From: Heligmosomoides polygyrus polygyrus
Lineage: Eukaryota > Nematoda > Chromadorea > Rhabditida > Heligmosomidae
Reading direction: 5' to 3'
Assembly: GCA_947396885.1 (NCBI GenBank)
Contig: OX377201.1
Coordinates: 69,042,983-69,106,982, forward strand
Length of the DNA: 64,000 bases
Numbering within the stretch: position 1 is the first letter of the stretch; each line of letters begins with the position of its first letter. Both the position numbers and the translations under genes were made by a program. The notes under the pieces were generated by a model. The model was given only the letters and a program-made list of their open reading frames with translations, did not search any database and was not told the DNA's origin. Positions 11,695-24,199 of this stretch are shown here, piece after piece.

Positions 11695-11910
11695 TTAAGG
11701 ATAGGGCCGCGGCGTTGCGCAGAAGTGTGTGGGTGCCTTTGCATACCCTCTGCATCGAGGGTCGCCCGGGGGCAGACATAACTCCGATGCCGCGCGAACC
11801 CCTCTGGCGTCGCGCTCGGTGCGCGACGAAGGTGGACGAGTTGTCGCAGTCCGATGCTGCCGACGGCTAGAAGCGCTTCCTACAGGGACATGCGGCACGC
11901 CTTTACCTTA
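11695..11910. other. GC-rich block without recognised content
   Basis: A 200-base GC-rich stretch following the possible first exon at 11.6 kb. Opposed ORFs on both strands (65-67 codons) look compositional. It may be another MITE, but clear terminal repeats were not found. Confidence 0.3.
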
Positions 11911-12443
11911 TTTCAACGTTTCTTGAAGACGGTATATGAATGTGGTTTCAATGGGACGATCAGCGACAGTTTATACAGGAATCCTGGTCAGTGGATGGTT
12001 TCTAGCGTCAGTATTTGCCAACTACAACTTCTTCGGTCAATTTTCACCCGTGATTATGGTCATACTACGGAAAAAGGTCACTATCACCCGTTCTCGGATG
12101 AATTGTCCTACTGCAGACTGTAGCCTACCACATTCTGTGGGATCTTAAGTTCCTAGCTAGAAATGTGGTCTGGGAGCTTAAACACTGAGAACATTTCGTG
12201 CTCCGCGGCTAACCATGCGTCACCGAGCGCACGTCCGCGTTTCAGCGCCGCGACGTCGCACGCGGCTGGCGCGCGACGTCGCGTTGGAGTTAGGTCCTGG
12301 AGCCAGGGTCGCCACTATTCCTCCGCCGCTACGCCGCTAACGCTATGCGTCGCGTCCACGTGGCAATCTTCAAAGACGATGTCAACACGTTCATTCCTCC
12401 TCGAAGACGGCCGTTAGTCGGTCGGTGGCTGATCGTCACTCTT

Positions 12444-12565
12444 GGCCTATGTTATACTTCGGCTACGCCGCTGTCGGTGACAGTGTTGACCGGGTGCTGC
12501 GCGGTGCGTAGCAGCCCGCACAACACTGTCACCGACAACAGCGTCGCCGAAGTATAACATAGGCC
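12444..12565. mobile_element. 122-bp palindromic MITE of the GGCCTATGTTATACTTCGG family
   Basis: GGCCTATGTTATACTTCGGC and its mirror bound a GC-rich palindrome with GTCGGTGACAGTGTTG. The flanks TCACTCTT and TCACTCGG agree in six of eight bases and may be a worn target duplication, which would differ from the TAA seen at 9.0/10.5 kb. Confidence 0.7.
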
Positions 12566-12569
12566 TCAC

Positions 12570-14470
12570 TCGGGGGCTACACTGCATGCAGTCGTGGCGC
12601 GTAAACTGGGTTCGCTCGGTGACAGTCGGTGTGTCTACGCTGGCAGTGGCGGTCGGTAGGTCGGTCTACCACCACGAAGGGGCCATCATTTAAGACGACT
12701 TGGTGCAGGTCTAGAGTGGGGGAAGGGTAGCGCGTAGGTTTTGTTCTTAACATTCATATAGGGATGTATCCTAGTCGTATGGGGTGGGGGAAGGCTCTGG
12801 TAGAAAAGCGAAGCAAACATAGATAGAGTGACTTCTCCGGGCAAGGAAACTTCAAAGGGACTCCCGTAGGTTCGTTGAAGCCGTTGTGTTTGTGAAGCAG
12901 AGTGGCGTGCTCCCATTAGGACAGTTCCTTCATAGAATTTGTACAAGAAGTTTTACAGCAGAAACGTCAGGCGTCGTTGCTTTTTTAAAGAAGTGCTTCT
13001 AGATTAGATGTGGCCAGAGTTGAATTACAAGCTATCACACGAATGTGGTGATGAACGAAACCGAAAATTTTATGCCACAGTGTAGCTATTCTTCGTCCTA
13101 CGAATGTGTATCACCATTGAGGAAGAAAAGGTAATTCTCTTCCCCTAGGAAGGAGGAGGGCTAACGACTGTCTTCCCCACTTCTACGCCCACCCCCGTTC
13201 AACCAGTGTGAGACTTGCTGTAAGGGGCGTCAATCTACTTAGCGCATCACTGATGAAATGAAGTCAGCTGAAATTAAGAAGCCTACATATGATAGACTCG
13301 TGGTACAAAAAATGCTGTCTTAATAGCAACTTAAAAGATCCTTGATGTCTTAAAGTTGTGACGGAGAAAGAGTGAGAGCACTTTTTCCAAGGCCGGTAGG
13401 CGGAGTCCTTCCTGTTTTACATCTACTTATCATTATCTTTATGCCCTCCATTCTTGCGGTGCAGAAATTAATTTTTTCCTTCTTTGCTCTCGCTAACACT
13501 CACGCCAACCAAACGGAATCTCACAGCTACCTTCACGTGTCCCAGAGCACGTTTTCGAAGATAACCGCGGCCTAGAACGTGCTCCGCGACACGTTAAACG
13601 CGTCAAGGCAAGCAAGTGTGTGCGTGCAATGGCCGCTCGCGGCGTGCAACGGCGGAGGAATAATGGCGGTCTGCATCGAGCATATACAGGCTACGTATCC
13701 AGTCGACGGTTGCGAAATAATCTGCAAGGTCATCATATTTTGCAGAATGAAAGTCCTTATCCACCTAGCGCGATCAGGACTGTTACAAATGCAGAGAGTT
13801 ACTGAAGCAGATCACTACTTCCTGTTCATGCGCTGAGGGCAGTCTCTGTAACGCGATCTTCTTCGTTACATAGAACCAGATCTAATACTGATTCTCCGCT
13901 CGTAGAACTGTTGTCACAAAATATTTAAGATTGCGAGCTTCATAAAGCTCTCCATCAGATGAATGAGTTGCATCTTGCCACACATTAACTTTGGTGACAC
14001 ATGGCAGGTTGAACTCACCTGCTTCAATAATTGTTACTTCACAGGAGCTAGGATCACTAATAACTTTTGAAGCTGGTTACTGTCTATCGAATCATGTCTG
14101 GGTTAAGGCCGATAGGCCTTCATAACCATGGTTCCCTGCGGCAATCTAATAGCTATTCGAGGGACTTCTGGGCACAGACTGATCGTGAGGCTGTTGGTCG
14201 CTTGGTGACTGTAGTGCAACGCAAGCCCTGCACTACGGTTATCACGCTACAAACTGCTTACAGAAAGACGATCGAGTAGCGTAGACTCCCGGGCTGGCCG
14301 CCACCGACATCGGTGAACGGTGATCCACACCACGTTTGTGGCAGGATCGATGTCGGCTTACAACACGCCTATGCTCCTACCTGCCATGCGGCTCTTCCTA
14401 CATAGAGGGCCCTACTCTCCCTACCCACCATGTGAGTCATGCTACGATGTCTATTAGTTCTAGAGGGCCT
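12570..14470. other. No gene recognised
   Basis: Mixed-composition DNA with short ORFs only. The stretch at 13,370-13,840 has open frames up to 85 codons but no convincing splice signals or domain. The mariner-type element begins at 14,472. Confidence 0.35.
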
Positions 14471-14471
14471 C

Positions 14472-15393
14472 TACAGGGTGCGCAAAAATTACCAGCACAA
14501 AGATATCACAGTGACACTTCAACACAAATGCGGATTTGACAACTAAACTTAGCACATGGCTTCTTTATTCCCTTACTAATAAAAACAAAGTCATTCGAAG
14601 TGGCCGCCTTTCATACGAACACAAGTCCTCAGAACTTGCTGAAGTGGTTCGCGAATGGCGCGCACCGCGCGATCGTTTTTCCTAATGAGAAAGTCTTCAC
14701 CCTAGAACCGACGGTGAATGGTCAAAACGATCGCATTCTCTCATAGAGTGTTGGAGCTGCTATCCGCGACGGGAAACTGGGCGGTAGAACGGCACATCCG
14801 GTTCAGTTGTGGTTTGGTGTTCGATTACTTCAAACGGCAAGTCTCCATTAGTTTTTGTTGAATCCGGCGTCAAAATTAACAAGGACGAGTAGGGGAACAC
14901 GATTTTAGAAGACGTGCTGAAGCCCTGGGCCGATGCACACTTCGATAATGACAGATGGTGCTTCCAGCAGGACTCTGCGCAGGGCGAGGACAACGCAACA
15001 GTAGTGCGAACGTGAGCTCCCGGATTTTATTGCGCATGAGGACTGGCCTTCGAATTCACCGGATTTGAATCCTCTCAATTTCTTTGTCTGGTCAGTTATT
15101 CAGAGCAAAATTCGCTCTACTCGACACGCAAGCTTGGCTTCTCTGAAAGCTTCCCTGTCTGAAGCATGGAACGAAATGAGCGACGACTACCTCCGTGCCA
15201 TGTGTGATGCGTTCGTTACTCGTCTGAGGACTTGTGCTCATAAGGAAGGAGGCCACTTCGGATGACTTTGATATGCTTTTGTTAGTAAGGGAATAAAGAA
15301 GCTATGTGTTAAGTTTCGTCATCAAATCCGCATTTGTTTTGAAGTTATACTGTGATATCTTTGTGCGGGTAATTTTTGTGCACCCTGTACATC
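14472..15393 (+). mobile_element. Tc1/mariner-superfamily element with long terminal inverted repeats
   Basis: The ends are inverted copies over about 150 bases, beginning CAGGGTGCGCAAAAATTACC on the left and mirrored on the right, with TA at both outer borders. Between them a broken plus-strand transposase reads ITSNGKSPLVFVESGVKINK, NTILEDVLKPWADAHFDNDR, WCFQQDSA and, in another frame, DWPSNSPDLNPLNFFVW. These are the second and third catalytic-aspartate regions of the superfamily. An in-frame TAG and a frame change show it is dead. The N-terminal DNA-binding part is missing, so it is an internally deleted copy. Confidence 0.75.
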
Positions 15394-15394
15394 C

Positions 15395-16130
15395 CTACGT
15401 CTCTTCCCCCCGCACGTCTCTGCGCATGTTCTCTCTGCTCATAGTGTTCGGACAAAAAAGTATTCTGGCTTATCGAACCTTCACGAGTAACCATACAGAT
15501 TTAGTACTACTATTACACACCACTATCGAATAACACATAGCCTACGAGTCATGCTTCCCGACCTTCTATCTCACTTGGGAAGCTTCCACAGCAACCTGCT
15601 AGGCTTGGACGAGGTCCTGCCTGGGGCGTGTGCCCACGGAGCGGTGCTTCCCGCCCTGATCCTGCGGTTACCTATACCCGGCGTCCATGCCTAGGTTCAT
15701 ACTCCCGTCGCAGCAAGTCGATGCTGGCAGAGTCAGTGGCGCGGCGAACCTACAGGGCGCGGAGACTGCGTCCTTTGAAGAGTCGTGGCGAAAGTCACGT
15801 CAGCTCCATCCCCCCCCCCCTCCCTTGAAAGTGAGGGCGAGTACAAATCACCTAGTGAAGAGGTCAGAAAGGAAGTCGACGTCGGCTGCCTGTCTCACTG
15901 CTACAGTTTGGTGCTTGCTGGGTGGCAATACAACTTCTCTTATTTATTTACTTATTTATTTATTTGTTTATTTCTACGTGTATCACAACACGCAACAAAA
16001 GAAACGATTAACGGCAAAACACAGTGATAATAAACGCAAACATAGAAGAAAGGGGTATCTATCGGGTCTTGAGATAACTGTCATTGGTTTAACGAAGATG
16101 GCAAAACATGCCTTTTGGAAAACAACAAGA
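15395..16130. other. Intergenic DNA with a TTTA-rich tail
   Basis: Contains a C run near 15,811 and a (TTTA)n-like tract at 15,940-15,975, resembling the 3' tails at 26,899 and 33,995 and so probably the end of a non-LTR copy on the minus strand. Open frames at 15.69-16.14 kb run into the tail and are not credible genes. Confidence 0.35.
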
Positions 16131-16134
16131 ATGT

Positions 16135-16485
16135 AGCTACGCTACAATAATCGATAGGGTAAGCAGCTAGGAATGTTGTTCATTTGTTTTGATTCTCACG
16201 CTTAGCTCGAAGATATGAGTGAAAACATTTAGGGATATGCTTACATTCCATCGCGAGAACGTCTTCGACCCTTGCACATATAAGCCGAGCGAACCCGCGA
16301 TCGAGGCGCCGCTGGTGGCTCTGGTCAGCTCTGGTCGACTCCGCCGACTCTCGTCCGACGACTCAACCGACACTACGACGACTCGCGGCTCCTCGTGCAA
16401 TACCCGGTCAATAGCCAATAGCAAATAGCAGTTAGTGACGTTTTCAATAATAAACTCGTGTGTATCACCGGTGCTTAGTGGATTC
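16135..16485 (+). repeat. Possible solo LTR
   Basis: A segment from TGTAGCTACGC to GGATTCTACA contains ACATATAAGCC (TATA-like), a C/G-rich start region with CGACTC repeats, and CAATAATAAACTC (polyadenylation-like) about 170 bases further on, followed by a terminal CA. This order suits an LTR. No second LTR, primer site or gag/pol was seen and no target duplication was confirmed. The 69-codon ORF within is probably not coding. Confidence 0.3.
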
Positions 16486-16599
16486 TACAGCTAAAGGAAC
16501 CAAAACCGCGTGGCAAGTGAACAAGGCGAGCTAGCTGGGGATTCACTAAAAAGAATTCAGAGCCGGCCCTTTGAGTGAAGAAGGAGGCGCAAACACAAC

Positions 16600-17960
16600 T
16601 TTTGGCTACAGGATAATGAATTTTAGCTGTACAACTCTTGTAGTAGAATGGTGGACAGTGTAGAGCTCACCAACTGACAGCGCAACTCTTCCAGTCATCA
16701 TCTTGAAAATCATAATTAGATCGTTTCGCTTCCTACGGATAGCAAGCGATTCCAGCTTGAATATTTTATTACGATCATGCGCTGATGGAACGGTGGTGTA
16801 GTCATAGCCATTTAAGCGTAACCATAACCGTAGTTTTCTAGTGTAGCCGTTCTGCACTGATTCAAGTCTCTGTATGCAGCTTTTAAGGTGAGGACCAAAC
16901 ACAGTGGTGCTGTACTTCAATATTGGACGAACATACGATTTGTATTTGAGGAGCAGGTGAGCTGCTGAATTCGTAGATAGAGCTCTAAATATATTATGAG
17001 TTATTCTTTCAGCTTTTTTTTGCAATCATTTCACAATGTTCTGAAAAAGTAAGTTTTTTATGCAAAATAAAGCCGAGATCTCGCAGACTTTTTTCACTAA
17101 GTAGATTGCTACTACCAAGGCTGTAAATGCGCCTAGCCGAATTTAAATTGCCGAGATGAAAAACTCTAGGTTTTTGGTGCTGAGATAGGTAATTTCCACC
17201 TGTTCGAGCAATCGGCAACCTCTGGAACACATTGAAGGACAAAATGGTCCTCTGCACACGTAATATTCCTGTATATTTTTATATTGTCAGCAAACATTTT
17301 GCACTTAACGCCATATCGTTCGAACAAGTCAGGCAAATCAGATGTGTAAATAATGAAGAGAATCGGTGACAATACAACTCTCTGTAGAACACCACTCGTA
17401 GTTGTGTAAGACGGAGAAAATTTTCCGTTAACCTTCACTTGGACGGATCTATTTGTGATAAAATTCTTCACCCACCTAACAATTATGATGAATGCCAACA
17501 ATTTGCAGTTTGAAAATAAATTCCTTGAAGGGAACCTTTTCGAAAGCCTTGCTGAAGTCAAAAAAGACTACAACAACGTCGTTGTTTTCATCCAATGCCT
17601 TGGCCCAATCATCCAATGTAGATAGCATCAAGGTCTCAGTCGATCTTCCAACTCTGAAGCCATATTGACTTTTTGTTATTACCTCATGTACTTCAATATG
17701 TTTCACAAGGGCCACTTTCAAAATTTTCTCGAATATTATTGAAAAGATTGATATGATACTAATAGGACGATAGTTTGATACTTTATCATGTGGCGATTTC
17801 TTAGGGATAGGTGTAACGAATGCACGCTTCCACCGATTTGGTATTGCACTATGCATACAACTAAAATTGAAGATATGTTCAAGAGGAGCAACTAAAGCTA
17901 CAGCAACCTTCTTAATGAAGTAAGCAGGTATATCGTCAGGAGTAGTAGTGTACGATAACG
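16600..17960 (-). mobile_element. CR1-like non-LTR retrotransposon, degenerate reverse transcriptase
   Basis: Minus strand. Across three frames one reads KVSNYRPISIISIFSIIFEK, VVFFDFSKAFEKVPFKEF, SGVLQRVVLSPILFIIYTSD and MFADNIKIY, then the CR1/jockey-type C-terminal part with SLRDLGFILHKKLTFSEH and LLKYKSYVRPILKYSTTVFG. The FADD box reads FADN, so the enzyme is inactive even apart from the frameshifts. No endonuclease is present: the copy is 5'-truncated, as usual for this class. Confidence 0.75.
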
Positions 17961-18142
17961 TGGGGCTATCTAATAGTAGTACCCCCTACACCGATGAATG
18001 ATGACTATTTTACACAATGAAAATCCAGAATGTAATTGACCGTGTTAGAAAGTCGCTTCTCGTCAATGTCAACTTCGCTGTCGCTATATCGTTATGTTCT
18101 TCTGTTCTACGTGCTCAGGAGTGTCACTCAACCGATAATGTT

Positions 18143-18752
18143 TTATTTGAGCGCAATATTTCTTTCCCCCAAGAGTTTCACCTCCTCTGTTAGTTCTCCA
18201 TTACACTGCAACCTTTCCGATTTCAGCTCTGTCTCCATAAGTAAGTCTATGACAACCTTGAAGCACTTCGAGACGCTCTCGTTTTGACGATTTCCTTCAG
18301 GCGGCCCATTGAACGTTGACACTGCTTTCTTGAGGTGGTCACACTGAACCATGCGAAACGTGAGCGCATTTAACCGTTACCTGAGATTGAATGGAACAGT
18401 AAGCACAAGCTTGCGTAGTGGGAAAAACTGCTGGGCTACCTCATTCATTGTCAAGGTCTCGAAATGATTCCCCTTGCCACTAGAGACTCGTCGTAAAATA
18501 GATAGTGGTTGTGAGGAGCAGTAGAGATATGTCGCATAGTTACGGCGATAGGTAGTTGGTCGGTAGGAGCGAGAAGATAAGCGACCGCACAGAAAGGCGC
18601 TCACCGATAATGATTGCTTCATTGGTAACCTGTTGAGTCTGTGGATTGCATACATGCCCACAGATCCAACATTTAACAAGTGTGGGCTGCTCAGTTATTA
18701 TATTGATGTGCAATTTGTAACTGGTATTACCAACGCCACTTCCAAGTGGCAA
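18143..18752 (-). CDS. Unrecognised gene, three probable exons with a CxxCxxxC motif
   Basis: Three minus-strand segments read as real protein. 18,605-18,752 encodes HINIITEQPTLVKCWICGHV then CNPQTQQVTNEAIII and ends at a GTGAGC donor; CWICGHVC suggests half of a zinc site. 18,381-18,479 encodes HFETLTMNEVAQQFFPLRKL. 18,143-18,344 encodes HLKKAVSTFNGPPEGNRQNE and a charged helical end, ELTEEVKLLGERNIALK. Its TAA overlaps an AATAAA. Joining the first two segments leaves a one-base phase mismatch, so either a small exon is missing or the locus is a pseudogene. I do not recognise the family. Confidence 0.45.
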
Positions 18753-19636
18753 CTTTTACAAGAATATTGCCGAGTCAACAACGAACGTCGCCTTGAGTGC
18801 AACTTTATTAGCAACAGAATGTAGGTCAATGAGGAGCTAAAGAGCTGCTGTAATTGAGTAGAGAGGTCCCAATCCATCCCTTATAGGAAAAATCCTAAAG
18901 GGTGTAGCCGCCTTGCCATCATTTGAACCAGCACTTCCATTTCCGGAGGATACCGCATCCGGCGAGCTCATTCGTCGTGCATAGCGTTCCTCACAGCGGC
19001 ATGCGGCGGAAGCGCTCCGCACTCCACAAGACACAGTGGTAAAGTGGCGGAAAGGTAGCAGTCGCACGCGGACGTGGGCGGACTCAGGTGCGAGGGGCAG
19101 CGACACGTTCCGAAACCTGCTGCAGTCCCCTCTCGTTACAACGCGTTTGAGAGACCGGCGAGCATCCGCGTTATAACTGAAGTCGCGCCCTAATCGGATT
19201 CAACCTCTTTCACACTCTTTTATGCACATTTGTCTAAAAGCCCACACAAGAACTGAACTGTAATGAAATACATATGTAACCATGAGGATAGTATGAAGGT
19301 ATAGAATAACTTTAGCTCTCTATTACTGTCCTGTCTTCAGAAACACTTTAATATGGAATGCACAAATATGAGACGGGCGTATATATAATTCAGATAATCC
19401 GTTGATCCTGTCAATCCACTAACGGCGCGAGTCGAACTTACATTGCAGCAAAACTAACTTATGGAAAGTAATTTTTGCAAAACTTAAAATACGCTAACGT
19501 CTGGGATCTGCTGCGCACTTTTGCGGCATGAAGCCATTCACCACTTTGGTACGTTCGCCATAGGCATTTTCTTCGGACTGCCGAGTAACGTCATTGATTG
19601 TGCTGCCCGGTTGTTCTGTCCCTCAGGCTGCTCCGT

Positions 19637-19912
19637 AACCGTTCTCGTGCTCAACACGACTCTTTGCAGGACATCGATGACACGTCTTCCGAATCCAGAC
19701 ACTCGTTGCGCGACGTCGGTGACGGTTCATTTGGATCCGGACGCTTTGTCTCTCCTACTGGATCCTCTTGCTTCTTCCCTCCCCTCTACAACTCCTTTAT
19801 TGCTAACCCTATCAGGGTCAAGTTTGAAGTTCGGGAATCGAAAGGAAAGTCGTATTTGGCCATGCTAGAGGAGCAATTTTTCCGCTTTTTAGATGAAGTT
19901 TATATATCTTAA
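19637..19912 (+). CDS. Probable terminal exon of an unrecognised plus-strand gene
   Basis: A pyrimidine-rich acceptor (TTGTTCTGTCCCTCAG) opens a frame encoding LLRNRSRAQHDSLQDIDDTS, a serine- and arginine-rich tail with many possible phosphosites, then an end reading YLAMLEEQFFRFLDEVYIS before TAA. An AATAAA lies about 140 bases downstream (near 20,050), as expected for a 3' UTR. A second overlapping frame is also open, but its composition is less protein-like. The T/C-rich stretch before 19,815 could hide a small intron. Confidence 0.4.
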   Translation, partial: NRSRAQHDSLQDIDDTSSESRHSLRDVGDGSFGSGRFVSPTGSSCFFPPLYNSFIANPIRVKFEVRESKGKSYLAMLEEQFFRFLDEVYIS

Positions 19913-20047
19913 TAGATAGTTCCTTCCAGGCGGGTCTTCGACATTAAAGAGGATCGCACGCACCTTCCTATTAGTTCACTGATCAAGAATTGCTTTGAGG
20001 GCACAATAAGATTCTTTATGTTTTTGAATACTGATTGTTCTGAAGTT

Positions 20048-20056
20048 CAAAATAAA
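20048..20056 (+). terminator. Polyadenylation signal AATAAA
   Basis: AATAAA in the context CAAAATAAAGTTTTT, about 140 bases after the stop of the 19.6-19.9 kb plus-strand exon. The spacing suits a nematode 3' UTR. Confidence 0.35.
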
Positions 20057-20059
20057 GTT

Positions 20060-21735
20060 TTTCGAGGGAGCAGTCTCGGTTCAAATTCTGCAGATTTTTT
20101 TTCAGGATGTCACGGACACGACATATTTTCAACCTGAAGAAGCTAAATCTTCGTCTGAAATTGTATTGTATGAAATTTCGAGTGTTAATTATTAACGAAG
20201 AATTTGGTGCTTTCCTTGGATTTTTTTCTTTGAAGCGCTCTCTGAATCAATAACGAAATCGCAACCCAAGGATGGTCTTGTCACCGAAACAGTTTTCTCC
20301 CTTCTGAAGTGAACAACATCAGAAAGGGAAAAGAAGGTGTACCCCATAAAATTGCAAGGCTTGCTTGACACAGAGTGACAAAACTACGTCTTTCTAAAAC
20401 GATTTTCTGTATGATGAGGAGTCTTGGTCCTGCGTCATTTCCCGAAAGAAAAGCGTCACAAAAATCGGCCCCTAATCATAAAGGAGCTACCACGTTTAAA
20501 GTGTAGAATCCACATTTCTTCTAGTCTTCAATGCTCCATGAAATTTTCAGAGGCTCTAAAAATCTCCGAGTTATAGCAGTTAACGTGCATTTTCTGATTT
20601 CTTCGCGGTGACAATGCGATATCACAGTAAGTTTCGGGGGCTTTCGCTCTCTGAGTTCAGGGACTATACAACGTTTTTTCTACTAAATGAAGGGTGGAGA
20701 CTCTCATGGCGGTATTCGGTTTCGCCGTTCAAACATAAGCTTTAGACAGTTCCCTGGTGAGATGCTTTGGCATAGACTACTCGCTTATCCCAAATGGTCG
20801 AGAAAGGAACAGGATGTTGGGATTAAAGTTTCCTAAATATATGGTACAAAGAAACTAGCTGATCTCAAGGTGTTTCTCAAAATTCTCGCCTATAGAGTGC
20901 ACAGACCCATGCACGTTTTTGAGAGCCATCTGTCTAGAGCAAGGAGAGGTAAGATTCGGTCACATGTACCGGTTGTGATGACCGCAGTCAGATCAACAAA
21001 CTTCACTCGCAATAGCTTAAGGGAGTTCCACTTAATTCTATCACAAAACGCATCGTCATTCTCTTGAGATTGTCCGGCCTTCGTTCGCCAAGTTTTTTCT
21101 ACTGGTGCGCTGTTGTCACTGTTTCCTTTCTCAATTATTGGGCCTACCTATGCACAGTCCATGTGTTATCAATTATGTGTTGCTTTTAATGCTTCCCTTT
21201 GTTACCTATGCGGCTACCGTCACGCTGTGAATGAATGTATTCAAAAATGAGAGAAAACTCAAACACTGGACTGATTGATCTGCGAGAAAATCAGTCCGAC
21301 AGAAAATAACACAATCATATGTATATAGGTTGAAAGGAAGAAGTAAGCGAGATTGAACGCTGCGACTTACCGCAGCACGTCTTGGGGAGGGGGTTCAGTC
21401 CTTCCTAAGCTTGGATAATTTCGACATTCCATTCACGGTAGGATAGAATGTTTCATTTTCCTATGGCTCCTCTCACCACTACGTTTGCGCTAGTGCAGTG
21501 AACTCTTATAAAAAACAAGCAGAAAAACCCATCGCCCTAAGTGTGACCACAACCCGTATTGTGCCTGCGATTTTTTGACATCTGAGATGAAAATGAGCCA
21601 GAAACCACGAAAAAAACTTGTGCATTTCGAAGTAGAAAGAAAGGTTTACCGAGTTTTTATTGAGAAGGAATAAAAAAGGAAAATCAAGGAACAAAGTCAG
21701 CAAATGACGCTTAAGAAGCTATTCATATAAGTTCA
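20060..21735. other. No gene recognised
   Basis: AT-rich DNA, with short ORFs only. The CTTTTTATTCC-rich stretch near 21,640-21,690 is compositionally simple. No protein motif was seen on either strand. Confidence 0.4.
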
Positions 21736-21739
21736 GCAT

Positions 21740-22735
21740 CAGGGTTGCTTCATGCGAGGAAGGTCGGGGGTCTGGTTCTTATGCGCCGATGCATTTTTGC
21801 GTTTCGACTGACTACTTGAGATTTGGGGGATTCTGACGTCTATACCATTTTCAGCCGTTTCCTGCGCGTTTTCTAGCTGTACGCTGTGGAGAGTACCTTT
21901 CTTGTGATTTGTTTATTATTACGTTGTGGTTTTTAACCACAACGTCTTCGTCAAGTTCAAGTTGAAGTGCTTCGAAGTCCTTGAGTATGCTGGCCGTCCG
22001 TTCGGCCAACTTTATTTATTCCCTCGAAGATTTCTTATCTAAAGGTGGGCCACACTTCAGCGTGAGCAGGTGGATGACCACTTGAGCATCGGCAGACATT
22101 GTTGGTGTTAGATTTTAGAAAATCTTCAGCAGATCTCTGATTTCCAGGTGACAGGGAAAAACGAGGGAAAGAGAGTATCGATGCCGCTTAGGTTAATTTG
22201 CGGGATCCACAGACCGCGTTTCTCATATGAACCACCGCCGACGTCACATCCTGGTCTCTTTTAAAAATCCGAGCAGGATGGCTTTTCCCGAGATCATTGG
22301 TCCACGTATGGAAACAGACTGTGAGGAGCCTGTAGCCTTTATACGTTGCCCGTATTGTGCCCAATAGTGCTTCATGCACTTTGTACCTGTGTATCGCTGA
22401 ACATTTCTGCATTATCATGTTGAATACCACAGCATTCAGCTGGAAAATTAGGCATAAAAACGTCTGAAATGGTATAGACGTCAGAATTCCCAAATCTCAA
22501 CCAGTCAGTTGAAATACAGAAATGCAACAGCGCACAAGAACCAAACCCCCGACCTTCTTCGCATGAAACAACCCCACTTCCACTGCGCTCCGAGCCGCTT
22601 GCCGGCAGAAACATCGCGGGCGTACAAGACCCCTAACTGGTGATGCGCCGTATTCCATTGTGACTCCAACTCCTTGGGTTTAACGACTTGCCAAAAAATA
22701 AACACATTTTTATACTAACTGAGGGGTAGGGATTC
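21740..22735. mobile_element. Fold-back element E5, same family as E4 in the opposite orientation
   Basis: The right arm (22,405-22,735, minus) and a truncated left arm (21,740-21,925, plus) share TTCATGCGAGGAAGGTCGGG and GACGTCTATACCATTT. The core (22,200-22,400) contains ATACGGGCAACGTATAAAGG, also present in E4 on the other strand. The right arm keeps GGAGCGCAGTGGAAGTGGGG and GGTTTGGTTCT, a worn tRNA-like module. Confidence 0.6.
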
Positions 22736-22739
22736 TTCC

Positions 22740-24195
22740 TAAATGACTCGCTCCCCCAGAGCAGACATACGCTTCAGACCTTTCCCTTTTCAGAGATAGC
22801 ACATGCACAGGGTGTACTGGGGCGTACAGACACGCACAATTTTAGGGCCCGTATTTCGGTAGACACAAGCCGAGGATACCGGAGCACTTCGCTAAAGTCC
22901 AGAAAAACTGACTGAACTGGTTTCCAAAGGAGCTGATCTCTATAATTGCGCTGTATTATAATCCCAGAGAAACATCCACAAGTTTCCAATCATGGGAATG
23001 TGGAAGTTCATTTTTTGTGGGAACTTTGTCATACAAACTTAACTTTTTATGATAGCCCTAAGTGAAAAATAAACCTAGTAAGTTGAGCAGAAATGTTGGT
23101 TGGTGTCGTCAATTCATGTCACATGAAGATGATTTTTTACGGATGAAATTTCTCTGGCATGCCCTTCATCTGAAAGAGAACCATCACCCGATTCATAGAC
23201 GCTGATAACCATGGGTTTTGTATAAAAGTTATCACTGAACAGGACTTTTAATAGGTAGGACGAAATCGCCTTACCATCCCGTCTGCCATATGATTTGCAT
23301 CCGGCTCTTTTTAGGAGTATGTATACCAGCCTACTGAAACGGGAAGAATGAATACTATACGAAGAAACTGAGTCCTTCGGGTAATAACAAAGAATGTTTT
23401 GTTTTTGTCACCTGCTTCGTTTTCGGTCTTGAGGCAAACGAGTAAAAAGTACTGATAGCTTCCATTGGATAACAACGGGTTCTACGGAAAAATGGTCTAA
23501 AGAAGGAAAAGGCCCGGATGCTACATAATTCCTTCTCATAATGGCGTTCAAACAACCAAAAGTACGGAGTTCTTGCTCCTAAGTGCAAGATGAGGAGCGG
23601 GTAGCACATTCGTAGCAGGCTTTCGTGTGAACACTGAACCGATTTAGGGTCCAAATTCGCCGAGGCGATCAGGCCCTCCACTCATCCAGAGTCGATTGAC
23701 TGGTACCAGGATTGTATAACAAGGATAAGACACTGAATTGTTCATCGGCTAAACACCAGCACTGCGTAGGACGAGACAACCGAGGGGCCTGCACAACATC
23801 CCAGAGAACTGGGATGTGTGGCGCATCCCATAGAGGGGCTGATTCGCTTTAGCGTTCGCTCCTTACTACACAGCGCACGAATAATGAACTCGTAACGAGA
23901 CACATGAGGATCAGACGGCGCTGCACCCCCGGAAATATTTTTGAGGAGGCGTGTCTGCAACGCTATCCAGGATGAAGGCTTGATCAGAGCGCTTCATTTC
24001 AGCTGAGCAGGTTTGGCTCGAGTGGGTGGGCGCCTTCACTGACGGTGCTCCCATGTCCCGTCTAGAGCAACATACGTTCTAAAGAATTGCTACCGAACGT
24101 TCTCGGCTGATACCACAAAAGCGTTGAAAAATAGACATGACAAGGGACGGGACTGATGCACATTTCTGAACGGGGAGACCGAGTCAGATAGGAAG
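22740..24195. other. No gene recognised between the E5 and E4 elements
   Basis: Open frames of up to 108 codons on minus (23,355-23,681) lack splice context and domain signatures. It may be older mobile DNA. Confidence 0.35.
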
Positions 24196-24199
24196 GATC

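Noticed and set aside
18837..19106. Minus-strand ORF with MSSPDAVSSGNGSAGSNDGK as a first exon for the 18-kb gene.
   Set aside because: No donor in frame before the stop at the position needed, and the upstream part is GC-rich compositional sequence. It remains possible but unsupported.
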